NCBI GenBank assembly: GCA_017893485.1
Contig: CM030360.1
Span: 150,666,647-150,730,646 of the forward strand
DNA from: Hemerocallis citrina
Lineage: Eukaryota; Streptophyta; Magnoliopsida; Asparagales; Asphodelaceae
DNA: 64,000 nt
Direction: 5' to 3'
The position numbers and the translations under genes were made by a program. This document shows positions 41,816 through 52,830 of the stretch, one piece after another; positions within the stretch are counted from its first letter, which is position 1; every line of letters begins with the position of its first letter. Below the pieces are notes generated by a model. The model saw only the letters and a list, made by a program, of their open reading frames with translations. It made no database searches and was not told where the DNA came from.

Positions 41816-43936
41816 ATGTCTAGATCACGCGGTAGCGGTCGTAGCGGACAAGATTCTTCCTCATCTTCACGTAGGCCACCAATTGTCCCAATTATTGAGC
41901 CCGCCCAAGAATTTGATCCTACTATGGAACAATGGGGTACATACGATGATGTTGGACACGAACATTTAGAAGAAGAACAACAACAACAAACCGAAACCAC
42001 ACAACCCCGTAGTAGTAGGAAAAGTAGAGGAGAAACTAGCGATTGGCACAAGTTTTATGAGTATATTCCGGACGAAAATACTCCGGGTGTAGGTGTGAAA
42101 GTGTGTAAAGCATGTGGTAAACAATAAAAATTCAAGAGGGGTGACGGAACCGGTACACTTAGTAGGCACATCCTAAATAATCATAAAGATCTTCTTGATC
42201 AAATACAAGGCCAACAAAGAATAAACCTTAGGACCGGTCAAGTAGATAGCCACCCTTATGATCCCGAACTTGTTCGTCGGGAAATGGCCCGATTAGTAAT
42301 TAAGGAAGAGTTACCATTTACCTATCCCGAGAGTAGGAACTTGGAAAATTTTAATCAAACGGCCTTAAACCCTCATTTTAAAAGAATTCCGAGAAATACT
42401 TGCAAATCGGATTGTTTTAAAGTGTACATGGAAATGAAGGACGCGTTGATTGCAATTTTATGGAGTTTAACTTGTAGGGTTAGTTTAACTTCGGATTGTT
42501 GGACGGGTGTCAACAATATTCCAACGATGGGAATAACCTGTCATTGGATCGACAATGATTGGATTCTTAATAAAAGAATCATATCACTTGCGTCGTTGCC
42601 GTATCCCCATAGTGGCGCTGAAATAGCAAACCGTATTTTAGAAATTTGTGATGTTTTTCATATTCGCGATAAAATTATGGCTATTAGTTTTGATAATGCA
42701 TCTAACAACAATGTAGCAATTAATACTTTAAAAAGAATATTAAACCCTCCATCTGACAATATTTTTCATGTTAGGTGTGCATGTCATATTATAAATTTAT
42801 GTGTTCAAGATGCATTAGGTATAGCTGATCCATATATAATTAAAATTAGAAATTGTGTACATTTCATTGCATTAAAACCAAGCATGCTACAAGAATGGAA
42901 AGCTTGGTGTAGAGCTAGAAATGTTCCTTTTAGAAAATTTCCAAAGGATGTTAGACACCGATGGAATTCTACTTTTGATTTACTAAGTGTTGTCACCGAA
43001 TATAAAGCAGTTATAAATGATTTTTGTATCGCACAAAATATGCCTAATTTTGAAATGACTCCCAATGATTGGTTTTTTGCTGAATCTTTGTTGAAATTTT
43101 TAGAACCTTTTAAAATCGCAACTTTAAAATTTTCAAAAACATATGAATCTACTTCTAGTTGCATTTTTATTGAATTAGTTAGCATGATGCAAACATTTAA
43201 CGAAATGTTAAATGATACCCATATTAGTGACATTGTAAAACCTGCATTTACAAAATTTTTGAAGTATTATTTTCCTCCTCCTATGTTGATTTGTGTTGCT
43301 ACTGTTATGGATCCTCATATCAAATTAGAAGGTACGAAGAATTTGATAGAAATATTTTTTGGATATTTAGATAACATTGTAGAATTAACAATTGATTGCG
43401 CTAGTTTTTTAGTTCAATTTGAATCTACGTTAAATAACTTGTATGATTATTATGATAGACGTTTTGCTTCTAGTAGTACAGCTTCTGTAGTTAGTTCTTC
43501 TTCTGGTAGTTCTAAAGGTAAAAGTAGAATTGGTGATAGAACATTTAGTTTACTTGAAAAAATTCAATCAAAAAAACCTAGGACTAATCAACCAAATGAA
43601 TTAAATTGGTATAACCAACAAGATGCTGAGCCTTTTACTTCTGCACTAGATATTTTACAGTGGTGGAAAGAACACGAACACACTTTTAGTATTCTATCAA
43701 TTATGGCTAAAGATTTGCTAACTCCTCCTGTCTCTACAGTTGCTTCTGAGAGTGCATTTTCTACAAGTGGCAGGGTTCTATATGATTACAGGAATCGGTT
43801 GAAGCCCGAGACGTTAGAGATGCTCGTATGCACAGAAGACTGGCTGAAGGCTGAAGATAGGACGCAAGGGAAAGCGTTATCGAGTTCCACAAGTGGGAGC
43901 AACTCGCCTGAAGAACAACAACAACAACAACAATAG
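41816..43936 (+). CDS. hAT transposase (BED zinc finger, RNase H-like core, hATC dimerisation domain), one internal stop
   Basis: The ATG at 41816 (MSRSRGSGRSGQ) opens a 707-codon frame. Order: serine/glutamine-rich N-terminus; BED finger around residues 75-120 with VCKACGKQ and SRHILNNH; catalytic core with D in SDCWTGVNN and D in SFDNASNN, the CHIINLCVQDA and RHRWNSTFD motifs; DUF4413-like YYFPPPMLICVATVMDP; and the C-terminal hATC domain with WWKEHEHTFSILS and STVASESAFSTSGR, whose Glu is the likely third catalytic residue. The tail is a glutamine run. The only visible defect is TAA at 42125-42127 in the BED finger, where a Tyr codon is usual. The length equals that of plant RICESLEEPER-like hAT transposases. 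It would cut and reinsert hAT ends in the nucleus. If the stop is a sequencing error or the ATG at 42284 is used, part of the function could survive. Confidence 0.9.
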
Positions 43937-44828
43937 CTTTTCTTGTTATGTTAAATTAGAAAAATTGTAGTCAATTAAAATTGTACATAAGAAATATGTT
44001 ATTGTATAAAACTTATTTGTGAATTGAAATCTTCATTTCGTCATAAATTGTTCAAATTGTACAACTTAAATTCATATGAATAAAATTTCAAAATTTGTTG
44101 TCAATTTCACTCTTTCAATCTTATTATTATTATTACGATTTTTTTTGTTTATTAGTATTATTACTTACTTAGTACTATAATTAAACATCATTTGGGCCTT
44201 GGGGATATTTGATTCTAATTTTAAGAATTGTAGTATTATTACTTATTAGTATTATTACTGAATTACATACTTAGTATTATAATTAAACATCATTTGGGGA
44301 TATTTGAAGAATTGTAGTATTATTACTTATTTGTATTATAATTTTTTAAGAAATGTAATATTCATCAAACAAAATATGGTTGTTTGTATAATTGTATACA
44401 TCATTTGTAAAATTATTATTATTATTAGTTCAATTTAAGCTACCCAAAAAAAAAAAAAAATTATATATATATTATTAAACGGGCCAACCCGCGGGTCGAC
44501 CCGGCCCAACCCGGGTTGAGCCCTAATGGGTTCACGGGTTGGGCGGGCCACCCAAATACAAAATTGACCCGGCCCGGACCGGCCCGCATAACACCCCAAC
44601 CCGGCCCGGCCCACCCACTCGTGCGTGCCAACCCGCACGGGATGGGCTCGGACCGGCCCGGTCGACCCGTTCGCCATCGCTAGCTGCCGCCCATGAGTAC
44701 CGGGCCCCACCACCATTAATATATCCATATAAACCCTCCTATAGGAATCCCTATAGGTAACAGCCATATCTCCATATATATATCTATATATATTATACTC
44801 TTTGAAAATTACAGGGTGTTACACTTGC

Positions 44829-45453
44829 ATAGAGAAATTTACAAGGAAATTAACGAGGATAATTTTAACTACATGTTAATAGCAGATACTATAAGGAAAT
44901 TTATAACTCTTAATGTTGGTGACTAAGAGATGGTTCGGATTCGTCCGGAACGGTTTTCACGTGGATCCGTTAGGAACTTGAACATAAGTGTTGCAGGCCC
45001 ATTTAAGATTCTATATACAATCAATGATAATACTTATGCCAAAACCTTCTTGAAGGTTTTGGCATAAGTAAGGCTTTCAATATTGAGGATCCAGTACTCT
45101 ATGAAGGCTCAAAATTTAACCATAGAAATTTTCTTATAAATGAGCCTACTCTGCATCCTAATGGTGAGATTCCCACATTTACCCCTCTCTCTGATACTAT
45201 TTACCCACCGACAGAAGAATTGAATAATATTTTAGATGATCAGATAATCTCTACAAGAGATGATGGTATTCATAGGTATTTGGTGAGGTGGAAAAATAAG
45301 CCAAAGAATGATGACACTTGTAGTGATCGTGAGGAGCTTCCGCAACTGGATCAATATCTTTTGGAGCACCATGGCAGGATCACCGGTTTTGACTCGACTG
45401 GGTCGAGTTCTCTACCATCCAGAGAGAACGATGAGGACATCAATTCTGTTTAG
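44829..45453 (+). pseudogene. Chromovirus integrase C-terminus and chromodomain
   Basis: The integrase end reads HREIYKEINEDNFNYM, MVRIRPERFSRGSVR and AGPFKILYTINDNTY, the GPF/GPY region. It continues from IAYHIHDL at about 39800, left of the TRIM, so one exon was split by that insertion. At 45220-45400 follows a chromodomain, ILDDQIISTRDDGIHRYLV then RWKNKPKNDDT and LDQYLLEHH, which is thought to guide integration to heterochromatin. The end (TGSSSLPSRE) runs into the LTR. Stops at about 44924 and 45068 and a frame change before the chromodomain disable it. Confidence 0.8.
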
Positions 45454-46617
45454 TTTAGTATTTTATTTTAGTACCATATTTGTTTTTTTGGCAATTATAG
45501 CCATATGTAATCTTTCTTTTATGCATTAGAATATTTCTGAGATTTGTATCAAGATTTGTTTTGAGCCTATATATAGGCCTTGAGATTAATGAGAAGTGAT
45601 GCTATTCTTGATTAAAAAAATTATTGTGTTGGGTTTTTCTCTTCATCTCTCCTTTGTGTGATACAATTGAGATCCAACTTATTAGGGTATGTAGTAAATT
45701 CTAATAAAATTTTAAGGTTTGTACTCTAAAACTACCCCAAATCCCAAAATCCCCAAATCAATTAAATCAAAATCCTAATCCCCAAATCCAAAACCCTAAT
45801 CCTTCTTCTTCTTCCTCCAACTCCCGACCAAACCCAACCCCTTCACTGCCGCTGGACCTCCAACATCGCCAGCACCATCTCCATACCGTCGACCTCCTCC
45901 ACCATCCCTATAACCACCACCTTCTCCTCTTCTTCTTCCTCCAAGTTCCAACCAAAACCCTAGTCTCCATCTCTGACCTCGCCACCACCGTTACCTCCAC
46001 TCCGAACACCCCACCGACAGCATTGCACCACCTCCGAAAAACCACAAACCCCTCGCCTTCACTCCGAAGCCTGCAACCTCACTGCAGCCTCAACGCCTAT
46101 GCCTCGATGCCCGTGCCTCGCCACTGTGCACGCAACCTCAACCCCCACTCCCTACCTCCAGCTGCCGTCGAGTCCCCTCAGCCGCCCTTTCGCTAGCCCC
46201 CATTGACCACTTTGCTGCTCCTTGTCCCTTGCTGCAAAGCTGAGATCTAACACTAGTTGCTTCGAACTCTGGTATACTCTTTCCACTTTTCTAAAATTTG
46301 TGTTATACTGCTTTATCATCTCTATTATATTATTTAATTTAACTGTTGACCACAAATATCGAGATTGAGTATTCTACTTGCCTAATTAGAGTACGAATCA
46401 ATATTGCATCTTTTACTTACTAAGAATGCTTAGGAATTTAATTATTGATTGTTAGAACCGAATTATTAATTAGGCTAGTTAAACTTAATTTAATTCTCAA
46501 AAATTCATTAAACCGATTAATTGTTTAAAATTATAACTTTGATCCGTACTACATATTGGTAAAATTAATCCTTTGAGATTCTTGAAAATTCTCTATTTAG
46601 GATTACATTTTACATCA
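45429..46617 (+). repeat. 3' LTR of the chromovirus (1189 bp)
   Basis: Pairs with 35972-37159; its first base is C in place of T. The last residues of the chromodomain reading frame overlap the LTR start. Confidence 0.88.
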
Positions 46618-46752
46618 AGCCATTTCCGACTCTCAGTGGCTTTCACTCTAGCGACACTAGTCCTACCCGGATCTACCAGTAATTTTAATCCAGTCTCTAG
46701 GTAGCCATTTTTGAGCGAATTAGGAAGTGTGTGGTTGGTTCTGATACCAACT
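46618..46752 (-). repeat. Right flank repeat with a primer-binding-like site
   Basis: Repeats 35870-35971 (CTTTCACTCTAGCGACACT, TTTTAATCC, GTAGCCAT). On the minus strand it starts TTGGTATCAGAACC at about 46752, resembling an initiator-Met site. Probably the interior of a short LTR element whose 5' LTR was lost at the junction with the next fragment. Confidence 0.45.
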
Positions 46753-46754
46753 GT

Positions 46755-49100
46755 AGATGATGCTCATTCTCATGTTGTGGTCGACTATATAAGTATATCA
46801 TCGAAAAAAACAAGCACAAACTTTCTTAAATAAGGCTTGAACACCTCATCCATAAGGGATTGAAAGGTGGAGGGCGGCATTGGTAAGGCAAAATGGTACA
46901 ACCACATACTCATAATGGCCTCGTGGGTTTGAAGGCAGTCTTATGGATGTCTTCAGGTTTCATTCTGATTTGGTGATACCCACTTCGTAGATGAAGCTTA
47001 CTAAACACTTGAGACCCCTACAACTCGTCTAATAACTCATCTATGACAGGTATAGGAAACTTATAGTTGATTGTCATCTTGTTTAAGGCATGTAATTAAT
47101 GCAGAGGTTCCCGTAAGGTTTCTTTACCATTACAATAGGAGATGGATAGGAACTACTACTAGGTCTAATAACTCCTGACTGTAGCATCTTCTTGATGAGC
47201 TTCTCTACTCATCTTTCTGACTCCATAGGTGTTTGTAAGGCCTAAAATTTGCAATTTGGGAATTGGGGAGTAGAGGGATACTATGATCTTGAGGTCTGCT
47301 TGGTGGAAGCATGGTTTGCTCCTGGAATACAACTTCAAAGCTGTTCAAAATGTGGGAAATTTCTTCAGCGGGGTTTGAGATTGTTGCTTCATGAGTAGTT
47401 TCGGATGTTGCAACTGCAGTGACCTGGAGTAAAAGACCCCTTTTTAAATGCAGTAGTGTATTCTGAAGGATTTTAGGCTCAATTACCTCCAAGGTTTTGC
47501 TATTGACACCTTGTAGCACCTTAGCTTCCCCACCTTGTTCATAACAAACCGAATAGTTTTTGTAACTCAGTCATATTCCCTCCAAGGTGTGCATCCATTG
47601 GGTTCCCAACATCAATTGACTGGTTCTCAGGGGAAACACATAGAAGGTGGTGTTGTGTCATTCCATGACAATTGAACTCTAACTCTTCACAAACTCCTTC
47701 AACTCTTCACAAACTCCTTCACACTGTAGTTCATTTCCCCCCAGTTACTGTAACAGATAACTTGACAGCGCTGATAAAATGAACTTTTGCCTTCTTCACC
47801 ACTTTGGAGTCTACAAAATTATGAGTTGAGCCCGTATCAAGGAGGGCATACACCTCATGATTCATTACACTCCTCTTCAGCCTGAGAGTTTGGGCGTGTT
47901 TCTACCCCATAATAGCACTCAATGAAATGGTGGGAGGGTCTGATCCTAGAAGCACAACCTGCATACAATTGAGGTGACTCTCTGGTTGCATATCAGGCTC
48001 ACTCTCCTTCGCTTATGAAGGATCATTCACACACGCTTCCTCAGTGTCTAAATCACCTTCATTTTGCATAAGAGACCTTCCCCTACACCTATGACCCTTG
48101 TTCCATTTCTCATCACAACGAAAACCGAGGTTCAGAGCCCTCTTCTCAACCAACAAATTGAGTTTGCTTGGGACATACAGGAGTTGTATTTTTTACCTTA
48201 AGAGTATGGGTTTTGTGAGTTGAGGGTGCATACAAGGGTCCCAGTTTGGGGTTGGTTCCTAAGTATTTAGCAGCTTTTCTTTGGCACATCGGGATGGTAT
48301 CTCTTGCAATTGCCTCCCTATATGTAGCAATAACCGATTGGGGGTGCTTCAACAATACCTCTTGCTGGATCTCCTCCTTCAACCCTAAGACAAACCAACA
48401 TCGACATCTCCAAGGGCTTGATGAGATGACTGTATTTGAGGAACTCCTTATGTAACTCTTGAACATACCATGTTTGTTGAAGCTTGAGTAGAGTGGCAGT
48501 AGGGTTATGTAACTCAGTAGGCCCAATTGAAGAAGCATCTCCTTCTTCAACAACCCCCAAGTAATATCACCTCCATATTGCCTTTTAAACCATCGCCAAC
48601 ACATCAATGCATCATCCCTAAAAAAGTACACTAAAGTTCACTTGGTACCTCTCCTCAATCTTTGATTATCAAAGTGATGCTCTAAATGAAAGAACCAATT
48701 ACTAATATCCCCTGTGCCATCAAATAGAGGAATCTCAAGCTTAGTGTGTTTGGGAAATATGGATTGATACATGTCAGACTCTTCTTCACCTCTTCTCCAT
48801 CGATTATTGGGATTCATATCAGGATGCTGCAAGGGAGGGGGTGAATGTCCTCTGTCGGGGTTTGGATTGATAGGAGCATCATCTCTTCCCCAGTTGTCTC
48901 TCTTAGTTAAGCGGCACAACAAGCTCTGAATCTCATCATTTTGCAGCTGCAACCCAGTCATCTGATGTTGCAAGATACCCATCAAGATCTCCAGATTCTC
49001 CATTCTCTAGTTCAGATCGGTCGACTGATGAGGTTCAACATAGCCAGCGGTGGGACCTCATGTTGACGAGCTTGGTGATCCGAATCTAGAGTTTCCCCCA
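46755..49100 (-). pseudogene. Degraded Ty3/gypsy gag-protease-RT fragment
   Basis: Minus-strand order: gag (49003-48146; KLEIPLFDGTGDISNWFF, ELHNPTATLLKLQQT, LKEEIQQEVLLKHPQSV), a knuckle-like CDEKWNKGHRC near 48115, protease with LLDTGSTHNFVDSKVV at about 47815-47850, the pre-RT region FEVVFQEQTMLPPSRPQDH (near 47300), and RT from LQSGVIRPSSSSYPSPIV to FFDDIL(I) at about 46790. It ends abruptly in EHHLQ at 46755. Stops and frame changes are numerous. RNase H, integrase and LTRs are missing. It is an old insertion, unlike the Tat elements; DTGSTHNF and FFDDIL fit chromovirus-type gypsy. Confidence 0.78.
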
Positions 49101-50285
49101 GACTCAAGGATAGGTAAATTTGGGAGGGAAAATAAAAATTGACAAATGAAAATTGGTGGTGGTGGTGGTGGGTGGGGGGGGATATCTTAGTATTTCATTT
49201 AAGAGTTTTTCATTGTGAACAACGGACTATCTTCAACTGAGCTTGAGAGGTAAATAGACTTTTTGTGAGAGTATAATAATATCTTGTGCCGTCTTTCGTT
49301 ATCCCCCCCCCCCCAATTGGGTATGCCAAACTGGAAAAATTTTGTGGTGGTGTATTTGATGTTATCTACATCGTTCTTGATTATTCATTGTGATTAGCTG
49401 TCACCACTCTCTCGACTTTCGTTGTGCCGAATTTCATAACAGTTGGGCATTAATAAGGTTTTTAACAAAACAAAAGGATGTGTCCGAATACAGAAGGGGA
49501 TGCATACACAGTTGAAATTGTTCAAAGCTTACTCCACCTTCCTTTTAACCAGAGATGTTAACTCCAGTTTGATATACAGGGCCGGCCCCAAGGAAGAGGT
49601 CGGAGAGGCGGCTGCCTAAGGTCCACAATTCTTCGCATTTTTAGGGCCCCAAATTTTATTTCCCTTATAAATATATATACGTATTTTGTAAGTGAAGTTA
49701 AATTGCAATATGTTTAGGGGCCCCCAAATTTAAATTTTTGGGCCTTTTTTTAATTAGTTCTTGGGCTGGTGGATTTTAATAATAAAATATCATATTTTGT
49801 CTTGAACTGAACAATGTGCAGTGCAATTATATATATATACTAGGTTTGCCCGTTAACACGTGCCTACGGCACGTCTTCGGAACGGTGCACCTGATTTGAT
49901 TATATAAAATAGTTTTGGACGTCCAGCAAATTAATTGAAGTAGCAAACATATTATATGAGAAAACAGTATATCTACCTTTAATCTCAACCATCGCCTTCT
50001 TGATCATTAACTTGAACTTATTTGGAATGCATATAGTTTGTTAGAAACATTGCATAGAGTTTTTTTAACTTCAGCATCACTTTTAGATGCTTGTAATAGT
50101 TATGCAATGACATTATCATATAGGTTTTATAGAGCTTACTCTAATTCCATAACCACTATGAGCATGTCTAAATACAATGGTAACGCAAGTGCATGTGTGA
50201 AGGAATCTACAATACCAATAATCTAAACATTTGTTTGTTTGAGACTCAGTTTGCAATTGAAATACCTTTTATTATTATTTCAACC
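49101..50285. other. Spacer with repeat fragments, no gene
   Basis: Contains a (GGT)n run at 49153-49172, C and T runs, a segment starting CAGGGCCGGCCCCAAGG at about 49578 that resembles one end of hAT-type miniature elements, and TAGGTTTGCCCGTTAACACG near 49841 followed by the perfect hairpin ACGTGCC-TAC-GGCACGT (49858-49874). No matching right-hand ends were seen. Confidence 0.4.
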
Positions 50286-50850
50286 TGATATGGCTAAAAA
50301 TATGGTTAAATCAGAACCGTCCAAATCGGGCACGAATCTTAAAGCTTGGGGGTAAAATGGTAATCTCACCTAAAAGCGGGTCTGAAATGGGTTCTGGGTC
50401 TTCTCTCCAAAAGCCCAATAACCCACGAACGGATCCGCCTTAACTGGGTGCGGGTCCCAACCCGCAAGAAACCCGGTTTAGCTGGATAGAATTAGGATTT
50501 CTGATTCGTCCTAATCAACGGCCCTGATTCACATCTATCCTTTCACTGGGAATTAGGAATTCATTCCTAATTTGATTCCAAAGGCGGCTATAAATACCTC
50601 CCATCCACCACCATTAGGAGGTAATCAATCTTTTGCCAGTTTACGCTCTTTCATAATCTTTTCTGATTACTGACTTGAGCGTCGGAGGGTGCGTCGCCGG
50701 GATCAACCCCAGTGACTCGCACTTTTTGCAGGTGAACGGCGGGAGTCAACGGTCAAACTCCGGTGGAAAGGTTCTAGGTTTTCTATTCGGGTTTTCCTAA
50801 GAATCCACAAATTCTACCGGTTTGCCCCCACACCAGATTTAGCGGTAACA
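50286..50850 (+). repeat. 5' LTR of element C (565 bp)
   Basis: TGATATGG...GGTAACA, related along its length to the element A LTR (14795-14206). TATAAATACC lies at 50589. Confidence 0.9.
50589..50596 (+). promoter_or_regulatory. TATA box in the 5' LTR of element C
   Basis: TATAAATA, followed by CCTCCCATCC and the shared AGGTAATCAATCTTTTGCCA stretch. Confidence 0.6.
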
Positions 50851-50852
50851 GA

Positions 50853-50870
50853 TTGGCACCGTCTGTGGGA
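50853..50870 (+). other. Primer-binding site of element C
   Basis: TTGGCACCGTCTGTGGGA, two bases after the LTR; one base different from element A. Confidence 0.8.
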
Positions 50871-50921
50871 ACCCATGAATACCGATCCTTCCTCTCCCAT
50901 TGGTTAAGATCATCTCCAGCC

Positions 50922-52830
50922 ATGCCTCCCCGAAAAATGAGATTCAGAGGGTCCAACCGTGGACCTACTCCTCCTCAACAGCAGGAGATCCCCCTCTAAA
51001 CTGTCCAGCCAACGGGACCTCCTCCTTAACCTGATCAGGCCCCGCAGCAGGACCAACCTTCTCCTCAGAATCTTCAACCCCCTCACGGTCAAACTGGGCC
51101 TCAGAATGCCAGTGCGGGGGGCTCCCATCATTCCTCAGAAACAACCTCTCCAACATGACCACGTCTCCGTGCACAACCCCTCTACCGACTCCATGGCATC
51201 TCACAATCCCCGGGCCTCCGATGACCTCCGCAACACCCTTAACAATTGGCATAAAGAAGAGAATCTTCGCCGCCGTTTGGATGAAAGGCGGGCCTGAAAA
51301 GGAGTCTCCCGCCAACAACGTCCAAATGAGCGATATCCTCATCGCCGAGAACATAGGAGGTCTCCTCCTCACTGAAGACGGAGAGAGTCCCCTGAGCACC
51401 ATAGAAGAAGGCCTCGCTCCCCTACTGGTCGGCAACCCCCAAGGGATGATAATGCTCCTATCACCCGTGCCGAATTCCAGCAATTCCGGGCAGCCATCTT
51501 GCAAGCCCTCCATCTCCGACCCAACAACAACAATGCTTAGGGGGTCCCCACTCCTCCTCTGGTCCGAAGTCCTTACTATCGGTCCCTAAATCCTCCCCCA
51601 GCTCCTAGCAACTGCCATTATGACCTTAGTCCTCGTCACTCCTTGAGCTACCATCGTCGTAGCCCCCGCTCCCCTTCGTACGAAGACGAGTCCAGAGGCT
51701 CGTTTGGCTACCGTCGTCTCCATGAGATGGAGAGGCGCTTGGGTCAGCTAGACAAGGAAGATGAGCTTAGAGGAAGGACCCTCCGTCCGAGTCGACCTCC
51801 CTTCTCTCGAACAATCATGGAGGTGCCCGTTCCAATAGGCTTCAAGCCCCCCCCCAGTTCGAAACTTACTTTGGGGAGTCAGACCCCGTGGACCACATCG
51901 AGAGCTTCAAGACCCTCATGCTGATACACCAAGCTTCCGATGCTCTATTGTGCAAAACCTTCCTGGCCACTCTCAAAGGTCCCGCTCGGAAGTGGTACTG
52001 TCACCTCGCCCCGTCCTCCATATTCTCCTTTGAACAATTTGAGACCCTCTTCGTCACCCACTTCGTATGTAGCTGCCGCACAGAGAAGACCAGCATCTCG
52101 CTACTCTACCTCAACCAGAAGAAGGGTGAGAAGCTCAGAGACTATGTGCAAAGATTCACCGCGGAAGCTAGGTCCATCGCTTCCCTCAACCAGTCAGTCG
52201 CTACAGCAGCCTTCCAATCGAATGTCCTTAACTCCAGCCTTCGGTACTCCCTAGCCAAGAAGCCCCCGCAAAACTTCTCCAACCTTCTTCTCAGAAGCGA
52301 GAAGTATATTCGGGCTGAGGAAGCTGAGCATCGCCCCACCTTTGAGGGGCCTTCCTCCGGAACTAAAAGAAAGACGACTGAAGAAGAGGGAGCCAAGAAG
52401 CTCCAGAAAGACAACGGCGGTCAGCGCCGCCCTCCTCCCAGGTTCGAGAAGTTCACTCCTCATAACGCCAACATTTTCATTATTCTCATGGAGGTTAAGA
52501 AGGAAGGGGTTATACCTCCTGTCCCAAAGATGAATACCCCTGGCAAGAAGAGGGAGAAAGAGAAGTGGTGTCATTATCACCAGGACCATGGCCAGACACC
52601 AATGATTATCGGGCCTTGAAGAACGAAATTGAGGCCCTCATCCAAAGGGGGCAGCTGTCTAAATTTGTGAGGAAGGACCGGATTGATCTTTCTCCTCCCC
52701 CCAGGGGGGCGAACAAACATCCTGAAAGGCACGAGGAAACTCCCGAGTTCGAAGAGGAACGCATTCTGCATCTCATTCATGGAGGCCCAATGGGAGGCAC
52801 CTCCAACTCCTCTCAAAAGGCTTCCATCAG
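50922..52830 (+). pseudogene. Element C gag
   Basis: ATG at 50922 (MPPRKMRFRGSN) corresponds to the start in A. The N-terminal part is spread over frames with several stops. VPIGFKPP meets a run of nine C (51847-51855), two more than expected, where the frame changes. The Retrotrans_gag domain is then open from about 51888 (DHIESFKTLMLIHQ, RKWYCHLAPSSIFSF, FVCSCRTEKTS, LRDYVQRFTAE). WCHYHQDHGQ, the knuckle, is hit by another frame change near 52592, and IHGGPMGGTSNS follows in the new frame. Not translatable as read. Confidence 0.82.

Larger units (their letters stand above)
40909..44682 (+). mobile_element. Autonomous-type hAT transposon, 3774 bp
   Basis: Perfect 8-bp duplication GCTGCCGC (40901-40908 and 44683-44690). 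Ends TAGGGGTGGCAA and, from the right, TAGCGATGGCGAA. About 250 bp of subterminal sequence on each side is packed with GGGTCGAACCCGG-, CCCGGCCC- and GGGTCGACCCGG-like words, plausible transposase binding sites. It has a single gene for a complete-length BED/hATC transposase with one stop. It lies inside a TRIM LTR, so it is the last arrival in the nest. Confidence 0.92.
39826..44823 (-). mobile_element. TRIM-type miniature LTR element, about 1.2 kb without the nested hAT
   Basis: LTRs of 488 and 487 bp (the latter after removal of the hAT and its target duplication), 241 bp of internal sequence, perfect 5-bp duplication CTTGC (39821-39825 and 44824-44828). On the minus strand: 5' LTR (right), primer-binding site TGTATCAGAGCC, non-coding interior, polypurine tract GAAGGGGGGG, 3' LTR (left). 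It has every cis signal and no gene, which is the definition of a TRIM. TGTAACACCC at the LTR start is common in chromovirus LTRs, so its helper may have been one. Confidence 0.9.
40555..44823 (-). repeat. 5' LTR of the TRIM, split by a hAT
   Basis: LTR sequence at 40555-40908 continues at 44691-44823; the hAT and one copy of its 8-bp duplication lie between. Confidence 0.9.
35972..46617 (+). mobile_element. Chromovirus (Ty3/gypsy with chromodomain), internally deleted and host to three later insertions
   Basis: LTRs at 35972-37159 and 45429-46617, target duplication AGCCA (35967-35971 and 46618-46622), initiator-Met primer-binding site, gag with CCHC knuckle and an integrase end with a chromodomain. 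Protease, RT, RNase H and the integrase core are missing: knuckle-side sequence passes within about 200 bp to the integrase C-terminus. A hAT lies at the primer-binding site, and a TRIM containing another hAT lies in the integrase part. Without insertions the element would be about 4.5 kb. Confidence 0.87.
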
